DNA of 64,000 nt from Todiramphus chloris collaris (Eukaryota; Chordata; Aves; Coraciiformes; Alcedinidae), in contig JANVCC010000152.1 in the NCBI GenBank assembly GCA_025345505.1, forward strand, positions 3,171,318 through 3,235,317, in the 5' to 3' direction. Made by a program: the position numbers and the translations under genes. Positions 1 to 12,000 of this stretch are shown one piece after another (within the stretch, counting starts at the first letter, position 1; every line of letters starts with the position of its first letter). Below the pieces are notes generated by a model. The model had not been told where the DNA came from. It saw only the letters and a list, made by a program, of their open reading frames with translations, and made no database searches.

Positions 1-1433
1 AGAGCACCTTTTTCACTCTCTGGTGTCAAGAGGCTCATGGATCATGCAAGATTCCCTCAGATAGCTTGACTTACGATGAATATAGATGTAAGAGGAGACA
101 GCTTTTGTGACCATCTTCTCATGTTCTTGACTTGATTGTCCTGAAGTACATTCATGAATACATTCAGAAAAGGAATAAATTTATTTCCCAAGAACAGTGA
201 AGAAGAGGGAGAGTAAAGGGACAGGACAGAACCACTAAACACAAGATGTAATCACAATACCATATCAGGATATGACTTTGCTGTTCTATTTAATACATAC
301 CTGACACTTCATAAAAACCCTACTGTGGAAAAATTTATGTTTACTGCTTTTATTCAGCAAAGGTTTGCTCTTTGTGTTTGTTCAGGACCCACTTGAAGTC
401 AGAGAGTGCCTCAAGTGCATAGTTCTTCCTGCATGGATCTTCTAGCAGGGTCATGTCCTGGGTTTCTTCCATTGTGCCACGGGTGGTGTGATGATGTTGT
501 AACAGTCATGTCTAATGAAGAGTCCAGTAGCGAAGACAGATGATGAGTGACTAGAGGTCTTGGTGGGGACTTGAGAGTTTCACACCCCTCATAATCATCC
601 TGTATGTTTTCCTTGGCAAATACTTTTAATTTTTTTTTTGTGTCAATTCACCCTAAGTGAGAAGACAGCACTTTATTAAGAATTTTGTGACAATATAGTT
701 ATTGAAAGTGTAAAAGGTGATACTGTGATAGAGGCCACATGTAAACCTAATTGTAAGTCCTTACAGACTATGGTCTGTGTCTGTCGTTGAATATAATTGC
801 AGTCATAAGTTTCAGAAGAAAGGAAATTTTTATGTCTTCTGCTCTTTCTGTCTCATATATTATGCATATGCACACTTCCAAAAGTTCCCTAACAGCTTAG
901 ATTTAGGTTTCTGTGATGTTCTCTTACTGAGTTCCCTGCAGCATAGAAAGGGTTTGCTGCCACAAATGGTATAGAGAAGATGGTAGAAACTATTAGGTGG
1001 AAAACAGGACATAAGGACTTTACTAGGTCCTAATAAATGGAGCTGGATCAAAGTCAGATTTCAAGAAACAGTTCAAGGGAGAATTCCCACATGACAGGAG
1101 ACACAGAGAGCAACAACTCTTAAGTACAATGAATACTTCTCTAAGTGATGAAGGAGATAGGGTACAGCAATCTCAGAAATGCCTATGAGCCCTCCTCCAC
1201 CTTCTTTTTCACATGGCAGCTTCTCAGATAACCTGCAAATGCACTGCCTGAATCTGCATTTGGACATGCCTACTATTACACCAGACTGTCTGCCATAGGG
1301 CTGATGTAGTAAGCATGGGAATATGAGCACAGAGGATTTCTCATGGTTCAGAGATTGTGACTTAGTGATTTATTACTGAAGATGTATGATCTTTGCTTGT
1401 CCTGTAGAATGCTATGTGTCATGCATTTGACCA
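1..1433. other. Non-coding sequence, no gene seen
   Basis: AT-rich unique-looking sequence. Open frames are all under 90 codons, overlap on both strands and show no family resemblance. There is a run of nine T near 631-640. I see no tRNA, no CpG-rich stretch and no clear repeat, though an old degraded repeat could escape reading by eye. Confidence 0.6.
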
Positions 1434-1590
1434 GGAAAAGCAGTGGAGTCACCAACCCTGGAGGTATTTAAAAGATGTGTAGATGTGGTGCTGAGGGACA
1501 TGGTTTAGTGGTGACTTGGCAGTGCTGGATTAATGATTGAACTCAATAATCTGAAAGATCTTTTCCGAACAAAAAAATTCTATGATTCTA
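1434..1590 (+). mobile_element. CR1 LINE 3'-end fragment
   Basis: The sequence matches the last part of a CR1 retrotransposon read in the sense direction. It begins inside the end of the ORF2 reading frame, in the region that in other copies encodes the motif [16 protein letters not shown] (here the DNA reads AGTGGAGTCACCAACCCTGG). It continues through the 3' untranslated part and ends in ATTCTATGATTCTA, the short direct repeat that closes CR1 elements. It is strongly 5' truncated, as most avian CR1 copies are, and has no coding capacity. Divergence from the usual motif (several substitutions, a seven-A run before the terminal repeat) suggests a moderately old insertion. Confidence 0.88.
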
Positions 1591-1987
1591 TACCATTCAT
1601 TAGTGGTATAAGTACACCATTCAGGTACTTGCATTATTGGAGTATTACCTTGTTTCTGTTGTTGTCTTTTTTCCAAGCACAGAGATTCCCCTATTCTATG
1701 TGTGCATCCAATGCTTCCATATATGAAAGAGAAAATGAGAATGTTCTTTTTTTAAAACTTTTGGTTGACATGTGCATAGGCACACTGAAATCATAAAATG
1801 AGATAGACAGACACATTGCCTTTTGTGTGCTTTTCTTTGATTTAATGGCTTTTCAAGACTAAATACCATTGAACAAAAAATGAGTGCTATAGGCACCTGA
1901 ACACCCATTTGAATATGAGAGATGGCATTATAGGGTGGACATATTTCTTTCTGCCTCTCTTTTTGTTCCTTTTTCACAGACTCTCCT

Positions 1988-2065
1988 GGTGATACTAACT
2001 TAAGTAGCTCACAGGGGTGTTGTGCAGATTAATTAAGTGCTAAGTATTATTAAGCGGACTGCAAA
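1988..2065 (+). mobile_element. MIR/CORE-SINE-like relic, 3' part
   Basis: The stretch contains GCTCACAGGGGTGTTGTG followed by AGATTAATTAAG and an AAGCGGACTGCAAACC segment. This is the layout of the 3' half of MIR-type amniote SINEs (a CTCA-GGG-TTGTTGTGAGGATTAAAT block followed by an AAGCGCTTTGCA block). The match is by recognition only, and the 5' boundary is uncertain. An L2-type LINE tail sharing the same 3' sequence is the main alternative. Confidence 0.6.
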
Positions 2066-2521
2066 CCTAATAAAGTTTGAGTTGAACTTTTGAACCTATG
2101 CTGTTCATGTGGGCTCTAAATTACCTAAACGAGCTTACAGAATATTGCAGTATCCAGATGAAACAACCAGGGTGAATTTAGGTATGTAAATGTAATTACT
2201 TGCCTTGGAATTTGGCCAAAAAAACATAGAGTACTAGCCATGCTTTTACAAAAGAAACTGCAGTTTTTTAACTAGTAAAGCAGTATACTTCTTACTACAG
2301 AAGGATGTTTAAATTAAAGATGATTTGTTTAAAGATGATTGAAAGAATATTTTTCAGATTTTGGAAAATTCCTCTCAAAATAAAACCATTAATATTCTAA
2401 GTCATGTGATTTTCTTCAGGAGTGTTTTGATCAGTCATAAAATTGGTGAAGAAAGTGACGTTTTGGTTGAGATTTTTTAATTCAGAAAGAAAAATCAAGC
2501 TATACTTTCTAGTTACACCAC

Positions 2522-2539
2522 AAAAAAAAAAAAAAAAAA
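2522..2539. repeat. Poly-A run (18)
   Basis: Eighteen consecutive A. No retrotransposon body or target-site duplication is recognisable next to it, so I treat it as a simple repeat rather than the tail of a retrocopy. Confidence 0.9.
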
Positions 2540-3883
2540 GTTATGGGCAGTTTGAAACCATATTTTAATTTATCAGAAATAAATGTCATGGAAGAGTATA
2601 AGACATATCCAAGAGAGTGATTCAGTTTGTGAGTTTCACCCATTGGCAGTGCCTTTGTCCCTTGACTACAAAAGAAGGTAGAGGTTCATTCATCTCATTC
2701 ATATTAGCTGTCAAAGTCATCTAAATCTCAGCCTGAATAATAAATCCCTTCTGTTTTCAAAGGAGAAAGACATCACTAGGAGTGACTCAGTTTATGTTTT
2801 AGATGCTAGTCTGGAATAGGATGAATCTCCTTCTAGAGATGTCTGACTCTATCAAATTTAGAAATTACTATTTTGGAGTAAGTGTCAATCTTTCAGATAA
2901 GAAAAGGCAGGGGAAATGAGCATCTTCTTAAAATGACTACAATGATAATTTAAGCATCTCGCTAGGGTGTGCTCAGTTATGATGAATGAATTTGCTCCTA
3001 TAGTGTGGATGCCAGGGAAAGGTGCTAGCATAAGCAAAATGCATTCCAGTACTTGAAGGATTATGAACTTCAGGGGTGTAAAACATGACTTAGTGGGACT
3101 TGAGCACACCTGGACAGAAGCCTTTTTACAATGGAAGAACAAAGTCACAGTCTACTGTGTGATTTAGGAGATCCAAGTATAATTCCCAGGTTTGTGGTTT
3201 ATTTTTTCTTTTAATTCTCCTTGTCTCTATGTGCTGTAATGTTATCATCATTTTAGATTATGTATCTTCATATGGAGACTTAACTTTTATGTCTACATAC
3301 ACAGGATTTTTAACAACATTTATTGGGTTTCAGGTATCATTTTATTTTTATAAACTGAACCACAGCAATGGAATAATCAAGCTACCAGAAGGTTATTAAC
3401 TCCTGGTTGGAGAAGGCAGGATCTGTGCATGTAATTTATGAGATCATCTATAGTATGATGCACTTAAGAACCCAAGCCTTTTATTAAGGTTTATACACAT
3501 AAAAGACTGATGAGGACTTTGCACATGCTTATTGTAAAACCCAATCTAAACATTCCTTCTCCTGTGCACAGACAGATCTTTGCTCGGAAAAGCAAACAAG
3601 CAATGACCATAATTAGCATTTATTATCAGCTGCTTTGAACTTAACACACCTTTAAGCATGCATTTGACTAGCTATTTGGCATTCTTCTCAAAGGCCATTT
3701 CCAAAACATGCAATAAAAATTAAATGTATAATAACCTTCAAAATGTCTTCTTTTTCTCATATATGTATCTTTCTCCAAAATACTCATTTTAAAGAAAATG
3801 AAAGCTAGGATCATCCACATGAAATACTATTATGTTACAGTATAGTTTGAAAGTGTACAGTGGGCAGATAACTGCTGTTTAAT

Positions 3884-3910
3884 AAAAAAAAAAAAAAAAA
3901 GGAAAAAAAA
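3884..3910. repeat. Poly-A run interrupted by GG
   Basis: Seventeen A, then GG, then eight A. AATAAA overlaps its start, but this arises from the run itself and no upstream gene supports a polyadenylation role. Confidence 0.88.
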
Positions 3911-4114
3911 GAAGATTCCCACCAATGCCAAAGTTTTGAGAGCATTTTTTTAAGTGAATTCAGTATCCCCCTACACACTTTGCAATAACTGTCTTACTTT
4001 CCTATGAAATAGAAGCAATTTATGGGTTTTATTTCTTTCTGTCCACATTGCTCACCGTATGGTCCTCAGAAGACATTGCAGGTACAGAATTTTACAGTAA
4101 TCCAGGAAACAGTT

Positions 4115-4165
4115 GTGTCAATTTATAAATGAAGAAATGGAACACAGTTGAATTAAGTCAAAAAG
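4115..4165 (-). mobile_element. Possible MIR-like relic
   Basis: TCAATTTATAAATGAAGAAA, then TGGAACACAGTTGAATTAAG, follows the order of the MIR core read from the minus strand (ATTTTACAGATGAGGAAACT, then GAGGCACAGAG and GGTTAAGT). Many positions differ, so this is a weak call that chance could explain. Confidence 0.3.
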
Positions 4166-5219
4166 GAAGTTTTTGTAACTGAAGTGAAAATTGTTATCCA
4201 ATTTACAGTATCCTGGGCTACTGTTCAATTATTCTTTAGCTTGAAATCACTTTGATAAGGAAAAGGCTATATTAGTTATTTCTCTTTTAATTTGTGGGTC
4301 TCAAGAAGAGAGAGGGACTCAATTAAATATACGTGATCCTAACCAGATTCAAATCAAACACTTTCAGATGCAATTTATATTTTGAATTAGGAAGACCTAA
4401 TGTTTAGAAACAAGATCAATGTTGCATAACCTTTCCTGGATTTTGGAATTAATTATTTTAAGGATTTCCTGAACTAGGAAGTTTTATATGGTCCATTCTG
4501 TTAAGTAAGAACTCTTTTCCATTACTATGAGGAATCCTGTTTTGGATCCATTGGCTTTTCTGAACTATGTTAATGACTTTCACAGTTTAATACTTCTAGC
4601 ACAAAAAACATGTTTCCACTTGTTTGCCTTTTTTTAACCTGCTGCATGATTATCTGATGCAGTGACTGCTGTTTCATCATTCTTGATTACTTTCTATCAC
4701 TGTATCATATGCCACAGATTTTGTCTCTTATCCAGAGATTTATGCATTGTTTATAGAAGTAAATTCCAGACTCCTCTAATTGCACAAAAAGAAGGAAACC
4801 TAGAGCTGTTTAAAATCAAAATTTCAGTTCATCTGAAAATGTTAGTTGTGATTCAAGAAAAGCAAAAGACGTCTCCATAGTTTTTGACTGGAAAGACTCT
4901 TGTCATATTCACCTCTGCTTTTAGGAAGAAAATAAAATTTATCTGAATCTGCCAAAAATGGCAGGGGAAATAAAGCAGAGCTTCTGCAAAGGCAGCACAT
5001 CTCCCCAAGTGCTCCAGCCCTGCAGCCCGACTGGAGGGAAATTTGTCAAATTTCACCTTCTGCCAGAAATGGAGTTTTTGCTGGAAATGGAAATTGAAAA
5101 GAACTTTTCAGCTGGTGGCTGGCAGCTGACATCTACTTCTGAAACAGATTTTTCCCTTCCCCCTGGAAATACATTCACAAGGTATTTCTCACTTGTGAAT
5201 TTTCCTTACAATATGGGCA

Positions 5220-5278
5220 TTTCCCTTTTTTCCTTTTCATTTTTTCTTTTTCCTTTTCCTTTATTTTTCCCCTCTCAC
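5220..5278. repeat. Polypyrimidine tract
   Basis: About 58 bases almost wholly of T and C on the + strand, with only two A interruptions, built of TTCC and TTTTC units. It is a low-complexity tract. It is followed by TCACTGAC rather than a clear splice-acceptor AG and exon. Confidence 0.85.
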
Positions 5279-8200
5279 TGACTTCCTATCTTTCTTGCCT
5301 CCCAGTTCTAATAAGACCTTAGTGCAGAATTTCTATCAATTGTATTTTAGGCCATCATTTGTCAAGTTCAATTTTAAAACATCAAGTGATGGGGATCTAT
5401 TTAATGACATATCTTTTTGCAGAGTGTCTTTGGTGATTTTCTTTCAAGCTCACTTTCATCCTTCCCTGTTAATTAAGACCTTTTGAGAGAGGAATAGAAA
5501 AATTAAACTTCCACAGATACCTCATTCTTTGTGAACCTCTCTGGGAAGGCTCAGTGTTTTTACATAAAATGTGATTCTCCTCTGAAATTGAATGTACAAA
5601 TTAATATATGAGATTCATTTTTATTTTCTTTTTTGATCTACTCCTAGTTGTCTATCTACCTTCAAACAATACCAATCTATTAGAAAAGACCCGATGTCAA
5701 ATTCTTGGAGTTGAATAACTATATATTTCTGCAAAAATTAGCAACTTTTATTATACAGACTAACTACATAAGTCTTCCTGTGTATTTTCTTATCATGATC
5801 TAATGTCTTACATAATTTAGTGTGCTAATCTTTTGGAATGATATTTATCTCAAAGACTGTAGAATTTGAAGACTGCATCTATCATTTACTGTTAGAAGAA
5901 AAAGGATGGATTAAAAAATGGCCCAAAGGCACAGCAAAATCTTAGATATACCTATACCAAGCCAGCAAGCCTGGTTCTCAGTCAATCCCATTCTTTCTTC
6001 GATTAAAGTAAGCTGATTTGCTGCATAGGTGAAGGTGAACTCAAGAAATGCCTTATCTGTGTCCTACTGCGAGCTAAGGTGAGCTCAGATCTAGGTGCGG
6101 GTGTAAGGAGGACCACAAAAGGATTATATCCCATGCAGTACTTGCCTCCAGGTGTTCAGCAGACTTTCTTGTTCTTCCTGAGAAGAACAGTGAAGCAAGG
6201 AGCTTTTATGTCAGTCAAGAGCATAGGTAGGGGTTGCATATATTCTTTGCTTTTTTACAAGACCAGAATATCAGTGAACCTGTAACAGATATTCAAAGAC
6301 AGTTTATTATTATGTTGAAATTAATACCTAAGCAACACCCTTGTAAAAAGGGTTATGACATTTCAAACTGGACAGGGCTGAAGGGGACAATCATCTATTT
6401 GTTGGCTTCTGAAGTCAGCAGAAAAATCTCAATGTCTTCGCAGAGGATAAGAAGTCATCATATTCACACAGTTCTCTTTGCAAAAGACTTTTGTTCTCCA
6501 ATGTATCAGTATTGCAATCAGAATTTCAGGAATATAGTCTAATTTCTAGATAAAAGTATGCAAAAGTTTAGATAATAAATTTAGATAAAACTCATAAGAG
6601 TTTTAGGTGTACAATATATTAATATTTTGCTGAATTTTTCAGAACATGCACACTGGCAATAAATTCTTCCAGTGTTATTTTCTTAATGATAACAGGTGCT
6701 GCTCATATACTGCCTACTCAGTGAATGCTTTCCTCTTGAGATATCCAGTTGGCCCATGTGCTTATCAGTCGGCATTTTCAATAGGAAATTGTAACTTGGG
6801 GCCAAATTTACTTGCCTCCAGGAGCTTTGCTGTTATTGAATTATTGGATATAATAGTACCATTAATGAATGCCCTTGCTGAATGCTGTATTGTCTGAGGT
6901 TTATGTTATGGTTTGATTTGAAAAGTTATCAAAACCTTGTGATAAGGTTGCAAGATATACAGCATCACATGGGAAAACATTCTTGTTTGGATCTAAGCAT
7001 GTTTTTGATTATATGAATTCTGAGTTCTGGGCCACTTTCCATACCATCTGCAGCCAATCTGCATAGCCTGGGAAATTCAATCAGACATCTTGCCCATCTG
7101 TAAAACCAGAACTGCTCTGTTACTCTTTCACCCTAATTAATGGGGTTTATTTCATTTTCTCCTTTGTTTACTGCTAGCTCTGCTTTCTAAATCCCATTAG
7201 AAAGAATAAGGACTAGTTTTAGCACCTGATTAAAACACTTTTAGAAGTATTATCTAAAAAATACATTTATTTTATTTGTTAAATTCAATGTCAAATTGGA
7301 TGGATGTGGCAGATAGAGGTGTGTATAAGTTTTATAGTTTCAGCCTTAAATAAGCAACTTAAATAACTTTCTAAAATCTTTTTTTTTTAATGTACTGCAA
7401 ATTGGCATTGCATGTAGTTCTAGGAAATTAGATAACGTTGCTCAAAACAAGTACATTAAAACCAGTGTTAAAGAAGAAAAGGGCAGGGGGTTAGTAGAAG
7501 GCTAGAGAACCACTACCTGATTTGAAAAGATTATTAAGATATGAGGCTTGTTCTGCTGATTTGTATCCTCTAAATATGTAAGACTAGGCTATTCAATCTG
7601 CTTGCCTGAGATTAACCACATTTTCTAGGTCGCACATTTTTATTAAGAATAGTAAAGATGTAGAAGGAAGAAAAGTGAGAACTTGAGACTTTTATGTTAC
7701 CATATCCCAAAGCTGCTTTGAGCACTACTTTGTTTTCTGAGCTGCTGCACAAAGAGTATCAAAACCCAGCTGCTGCTAGGCCAGTAAAAACTATGTTAAT
7801 CGATTAACTGAAAATGTTAAAAGAAAACACCAAAACATGTGCTTTATCCTTTGGTTTGAATTGCAGCTATAAACTGGTGTCGAGTTACAAACAATTTCCA
7901 TTTCCAGTGAAAACTCAGTTATTTCTTTTTGTTGTTCCATGCTTAGACTGAAAAAATTTCTGGATGACATCTTTTATAGGACTACTAAATTGATAGATTT
8001 GTAAAATTAGAGGAAAATCCCTTCAGCTATTTTGAATCATAAAATTACACACAGAGAGCTTTCTAGCCCTTATTATCTTGAAAGTTTGTGGCTGATGGGA
8101 TACAGTCTCTGATGTGAGCAGGTCAGGTGTAGGCAGCTGATTTTTAAGAAGTATATTATGTGGGGATTTCATTATACCTGCATAAAGCCAAGGAAAATCC

Positions 8201-8917
8201 ATTCCTAGGTCAGGCATCTGACCTAGGGTTACAGAATGTGATTAGTTTTGTGCTCTTCAAGAGAACGGCACCACTTAAGCACCCACAGCTTTGAAAAGGG
8301 CCCTTAAGGATCATCAGCGGGCAAAGCCTACTTACTACACAAGACCAGCTCCTTCTTGCTGAGATCCTGTGTGCTCCATCTTAGTCAGGCATAGAAAACT
8401 GTGATTCTAAGTATGAGAGAGAGGCTGCCGCACACTTCCCAGCACATGTGTGTACATCCACTCTTGTTTTACAGGCTTGTTTCTCAACTAAGTCCCATAT
8501 TGTGGCTTCTACAGAGCAAAACCTTTAAAGCAAAAGATTAATGGGTCTAATACAGATTTCCAGTGAGACAAAAAAAAAAAAATACTGTTTCAATAAGCTC
8601 TTTTTTGGACTCTCAACTCCTTAGGTCAGTTATTCTCCCTTAATACTGTATGGAAATTGCTGAGAACTTTGTGGTCACTACCATCAACAACTAATGAATA
8701 AAAACGATGGTGATTACACTGCAAGAACCAGAACTCTGAACAGCTTTAATCACAACAATGTAACAGCTTAATTAGAATGTCCAAACACAGAAACAATGAA
8801 TCTGATTTTGAGATGCTTGAGTGAGAATTCTTACAAGTGTACAGAGAATATTAATACCATGGAAAATCAATCATATTTTTAAGAGATATAATAACTATAA
8901 GTACATAGTAAATGTTA

Positions 8918-9090
8918 ATGCCAACTCTGATATAATGCCTTCCATCAGTAGATCTCAAAGCACTTTATAAAGGAAGTATTCATTATCATTATAATGAAAA
9001 CCAAATTATTTTTGCTAATTTGCATTATGTTCAGGATGTGCAGGGTCAAGTCAGAAAAGCAGGCAGCTAAGTTGTGTGAGCAGGTGAGTC
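8918..9090 (-). mobile_element. MIR/CORE-SINE-like relic
   Basis: On the + strand the block AATGCCTTCCATCAGTAG runs into ATCTCAAAGCACTTTATAAA and then ATTCATTATCATTATAATG. Read on the minus strand this is the signature of an old amniote SINE or LINE tail (ATAATGATAAT, then TTTATAAAGTGCTTTGAGAT). The remainder, with GGGTCAAGTCAGAAAAGCAG, is consistent with the adjoining core but much decayed. Boundaries are approximate. Such elements predate the bird-reptile split, so they are fossils here. Confidence 0.65.
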
Positions 9091-12000
9091 AGTTGTTTAG
9101 CTTATTTGTTGGGGTGTAGAAAATGAATAACAGGAGCTGAAAATTTTGCAAGCCTAACAAAGAAAGGAAAAGATGAAAAAAAGAAAATGCTGTAGTTTGA
9201 TATGAATATGGTAAACTGTAGTGAATAAAGAAGGAGCAGTTGGGGTCTGCCCAGTTTTAAATTGTCCATAACGTACTTCTAAAAGTTACGTGGTTGTATA
9301 TGATTAAGCAATTGACTTCACACATGTGCAATGGAATATTCTGTCCTGTTTTCAGTAGTTTAATCACCTGGGGCCTGTGAAGTCCTGGTAAATCCATTTA
9401 CAAAACATCACGGAAGCAGCATTGGAGAAAAACCTTGAGAAAGGCAATCCAGAGGGACTGCTTATTTTCTGTTTCCTGAAATGTACTTAAATTTTTTTCA
9501 GTTTGACCTAAGATTTCCTATGTTTACCCAGAGAGCTATGGTGCATGTCTACATAACATATAGCGCAGAAACTTCCTCTGAAGCACCATTAACATAGAAA
9601 CAAATTCTGTCACAGATACACTTTGGAGAAGTGCCTTGTATTCTGGTCACATATTTTCCAAATGAAAATTTTTATACTGGGAAATACTATGTCACCTCAA
9701 CAGTTTGGGGAACAACTTTTCATTTGGGAAAGGCACTTGCCTGCTACGCTTTTTCAAAAGCTTTGTCATTTTTAGAAGTTTTCTTTCTTAATCTTAAACT
9801 ACGTATTCCAATAGGTAAAAAATAACATCTCATTGATTAAAATTTCCTTTTGTGAAGTATTATGGATAGTAATTTTTAAATTTTTTTTCACCTTTGTTTG
9901 TTTTTTTCCCCAATCTGTAAAAAAATTGCATAGGAGACTTGTGTAATTTTCCACAAACTTGAAGTTCCAGTTTATTAGCTCCCTAGTATAGGAATCCAAG
10001 TGAGAAATTTGGAGTGAAAGTATTCAGGCAATTAAGCTTCATTTTCTGATCCCTAATTGCACACACACAGAGGGATTTAATTTAAACATGAGTTCCTTCA
10101 GCACTAGCAATTGTGTGGCCTGTTGTTTGACCCATGTTTTTATTGAGCCGATCTTTGCTTAAGACTCTTTTGTGAATTGTTTATCTGAGCTCTTCAAAAC
10201 ACACTTTCTGCTTGGTCTTCTTCACAGTTCCCAGGTTTAAAACTATCCATATCCTAAACTGAGTTTTCTATGTGACATCTGCTGTAAAGATGCCATGGAA
10301 TATCTCTTTCCAAGTTCCTTTACTTAAGGATATTGTAATCTGTAACTCATAATCTCTTCATATAACCTGGAGGAAACATTGAAAGCATTTTATGGATTCA
10401 TAAGGACTGCGACCTTAAAAGTACATTATAAATTATGTCATTAGGTAACATGCATGAACCTTAGCTTGTAACGACAGAGTATTTTTTTCCCTCAGCAGCT
10501 CTGTGTTTTAGTGTTGTTCCATATTGTGTCATTTTCACCCACAGAAGTTGTGACTAAAACACTGTCGAAAAAGAATTATGTCCTTTCACATAGGTTTTTG
10601 ACCACTTTTCATCTGGAGGTCTCAGGGAGGCCTTCAGCATGTCCATCTGGAACAACATTGTGTCTCCTTGCTAAACACAGATGGAAGAGGGAAAAGAGCT
10701 TTTACTGATCAAACTCATATGAAGACTGAGGAAACAAGAGATTCAAAAACATTCAGATAGTAAGAAGCACTTCAAGATTAGGGAAATTCTTCAAACATTT
10801 ATCACAAACTATCCTCCAGACACTCACTCCAATCTATCAGCATCCTCTGTTAAAGGAAGCCAAATCCTTTTCATCAAAATCCTTCCTTGGCTAGCTCTTA
10901 GGAAATAAAAAAATTGGACTAAGGCACTAAGTAAAACAGTGACATGTGATTTTGCATATTGTTTAAATGCTTGAAATTCCACAGTGCAGTTTCGTTTGTG
11001 CCCCCTACCAGAGTACCAGATTATGTTTGGACAGGCCAAGGACCATATCATATAAATAGCTTTTTACAAGCCCATCCTCTTTTGAAGAGCAAAAAAACTC
11101 CAGATGGATGGACATCAGCTGTTTATGCCACTTGCCTGCAGGGTCGGAGGTCAGATCCTAGTCCTGTCTGCTTTTCTACTATAGGAACAGCCAGGAATGA
11201 CCACATGTGTAGTGAAGAGGCTAATTCACAATGTGATGAGATTTTATAGACACTCTTTCAGGGTCTCTGTGCCTTAACTCCCCATTCCGGAGGAAAGAAA
11301 ATCTTATGAGATATAAAAGATCATTCAGAGGTGGGGGTAAATCTACTGTGGAATGGAGCATGTGTGAAGTACCATAGATAGTCTGAAGTAGATTGTCTGT
11401 CTTACACACATTTTTCCTGGACAATTTTAAATAATCCAGAAATTGTTTCTCCCAGAGCTTTTAGGAGCCTGAGATGGCCTGGAGATTCTCTACTTGAATT
11501 AGCTTTGGGTCTACTTGGGCCAGAACCCCTGCTGTATGTAGGATGATGTCATACATGTCTCCTTTGTACAATCCTTCACTGCTGCTCTCCTTAGACATAG
11601 ACAGGTAATGCAACCTCAGATGAATGTAGTCTGTGAATGTGGCCCATTCTTAGCAGTTTTATGGGATTCCACAGCTATCAACAGCACCAGAGTAAACTGA
11701 CATACTCAGTGCCCATTTCTTTGCAAGAGTCTGAATTCAGAGTGGTGCTGGGTGCCTCCAGAAAGGCTCTGAGAAGTCAGTGGGAGGTGAAAGACCTCAG
11801 CATCTCTAAGACTGGACTCAACATGGTGCATAAAAATCGCTGTTTTCTACAAGCGTACACCTAATTGTATTGAATTGTAGTACTATTTCTACAGTGAGAT
11901 AAGTTAATGAACCTCATCTGATTATGCCCTAGTTTACTTAATAGTTCACATTATTATTTAAATGTGAAGCAGTAAGTATGCCAGCCTATAATTGTTTTAC

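Larger units (their letters stand above)
2066..8917. other. Long non-coding stretch with simple repeats
   Basis: Nearly 7 kb of AT-rich sequence without a recognisable gene. Open frames reach 107 codons (4958-5281), but that one runs into a pyrimidine tract and resembles no protein I know. Contents I can name are the poly-A runs at 2522 and 3884, a weak MIR-like patch near 4115 and a pyrimidine tract at 5220. The rest looks like unique sequence. Confidence 0.55.

Noticed and set aside
4958..5281. 107-codon + strand frame
   Set aside because: Its C-terminal third is the translated pyrimidine tract and the rest has no recognisable motif.
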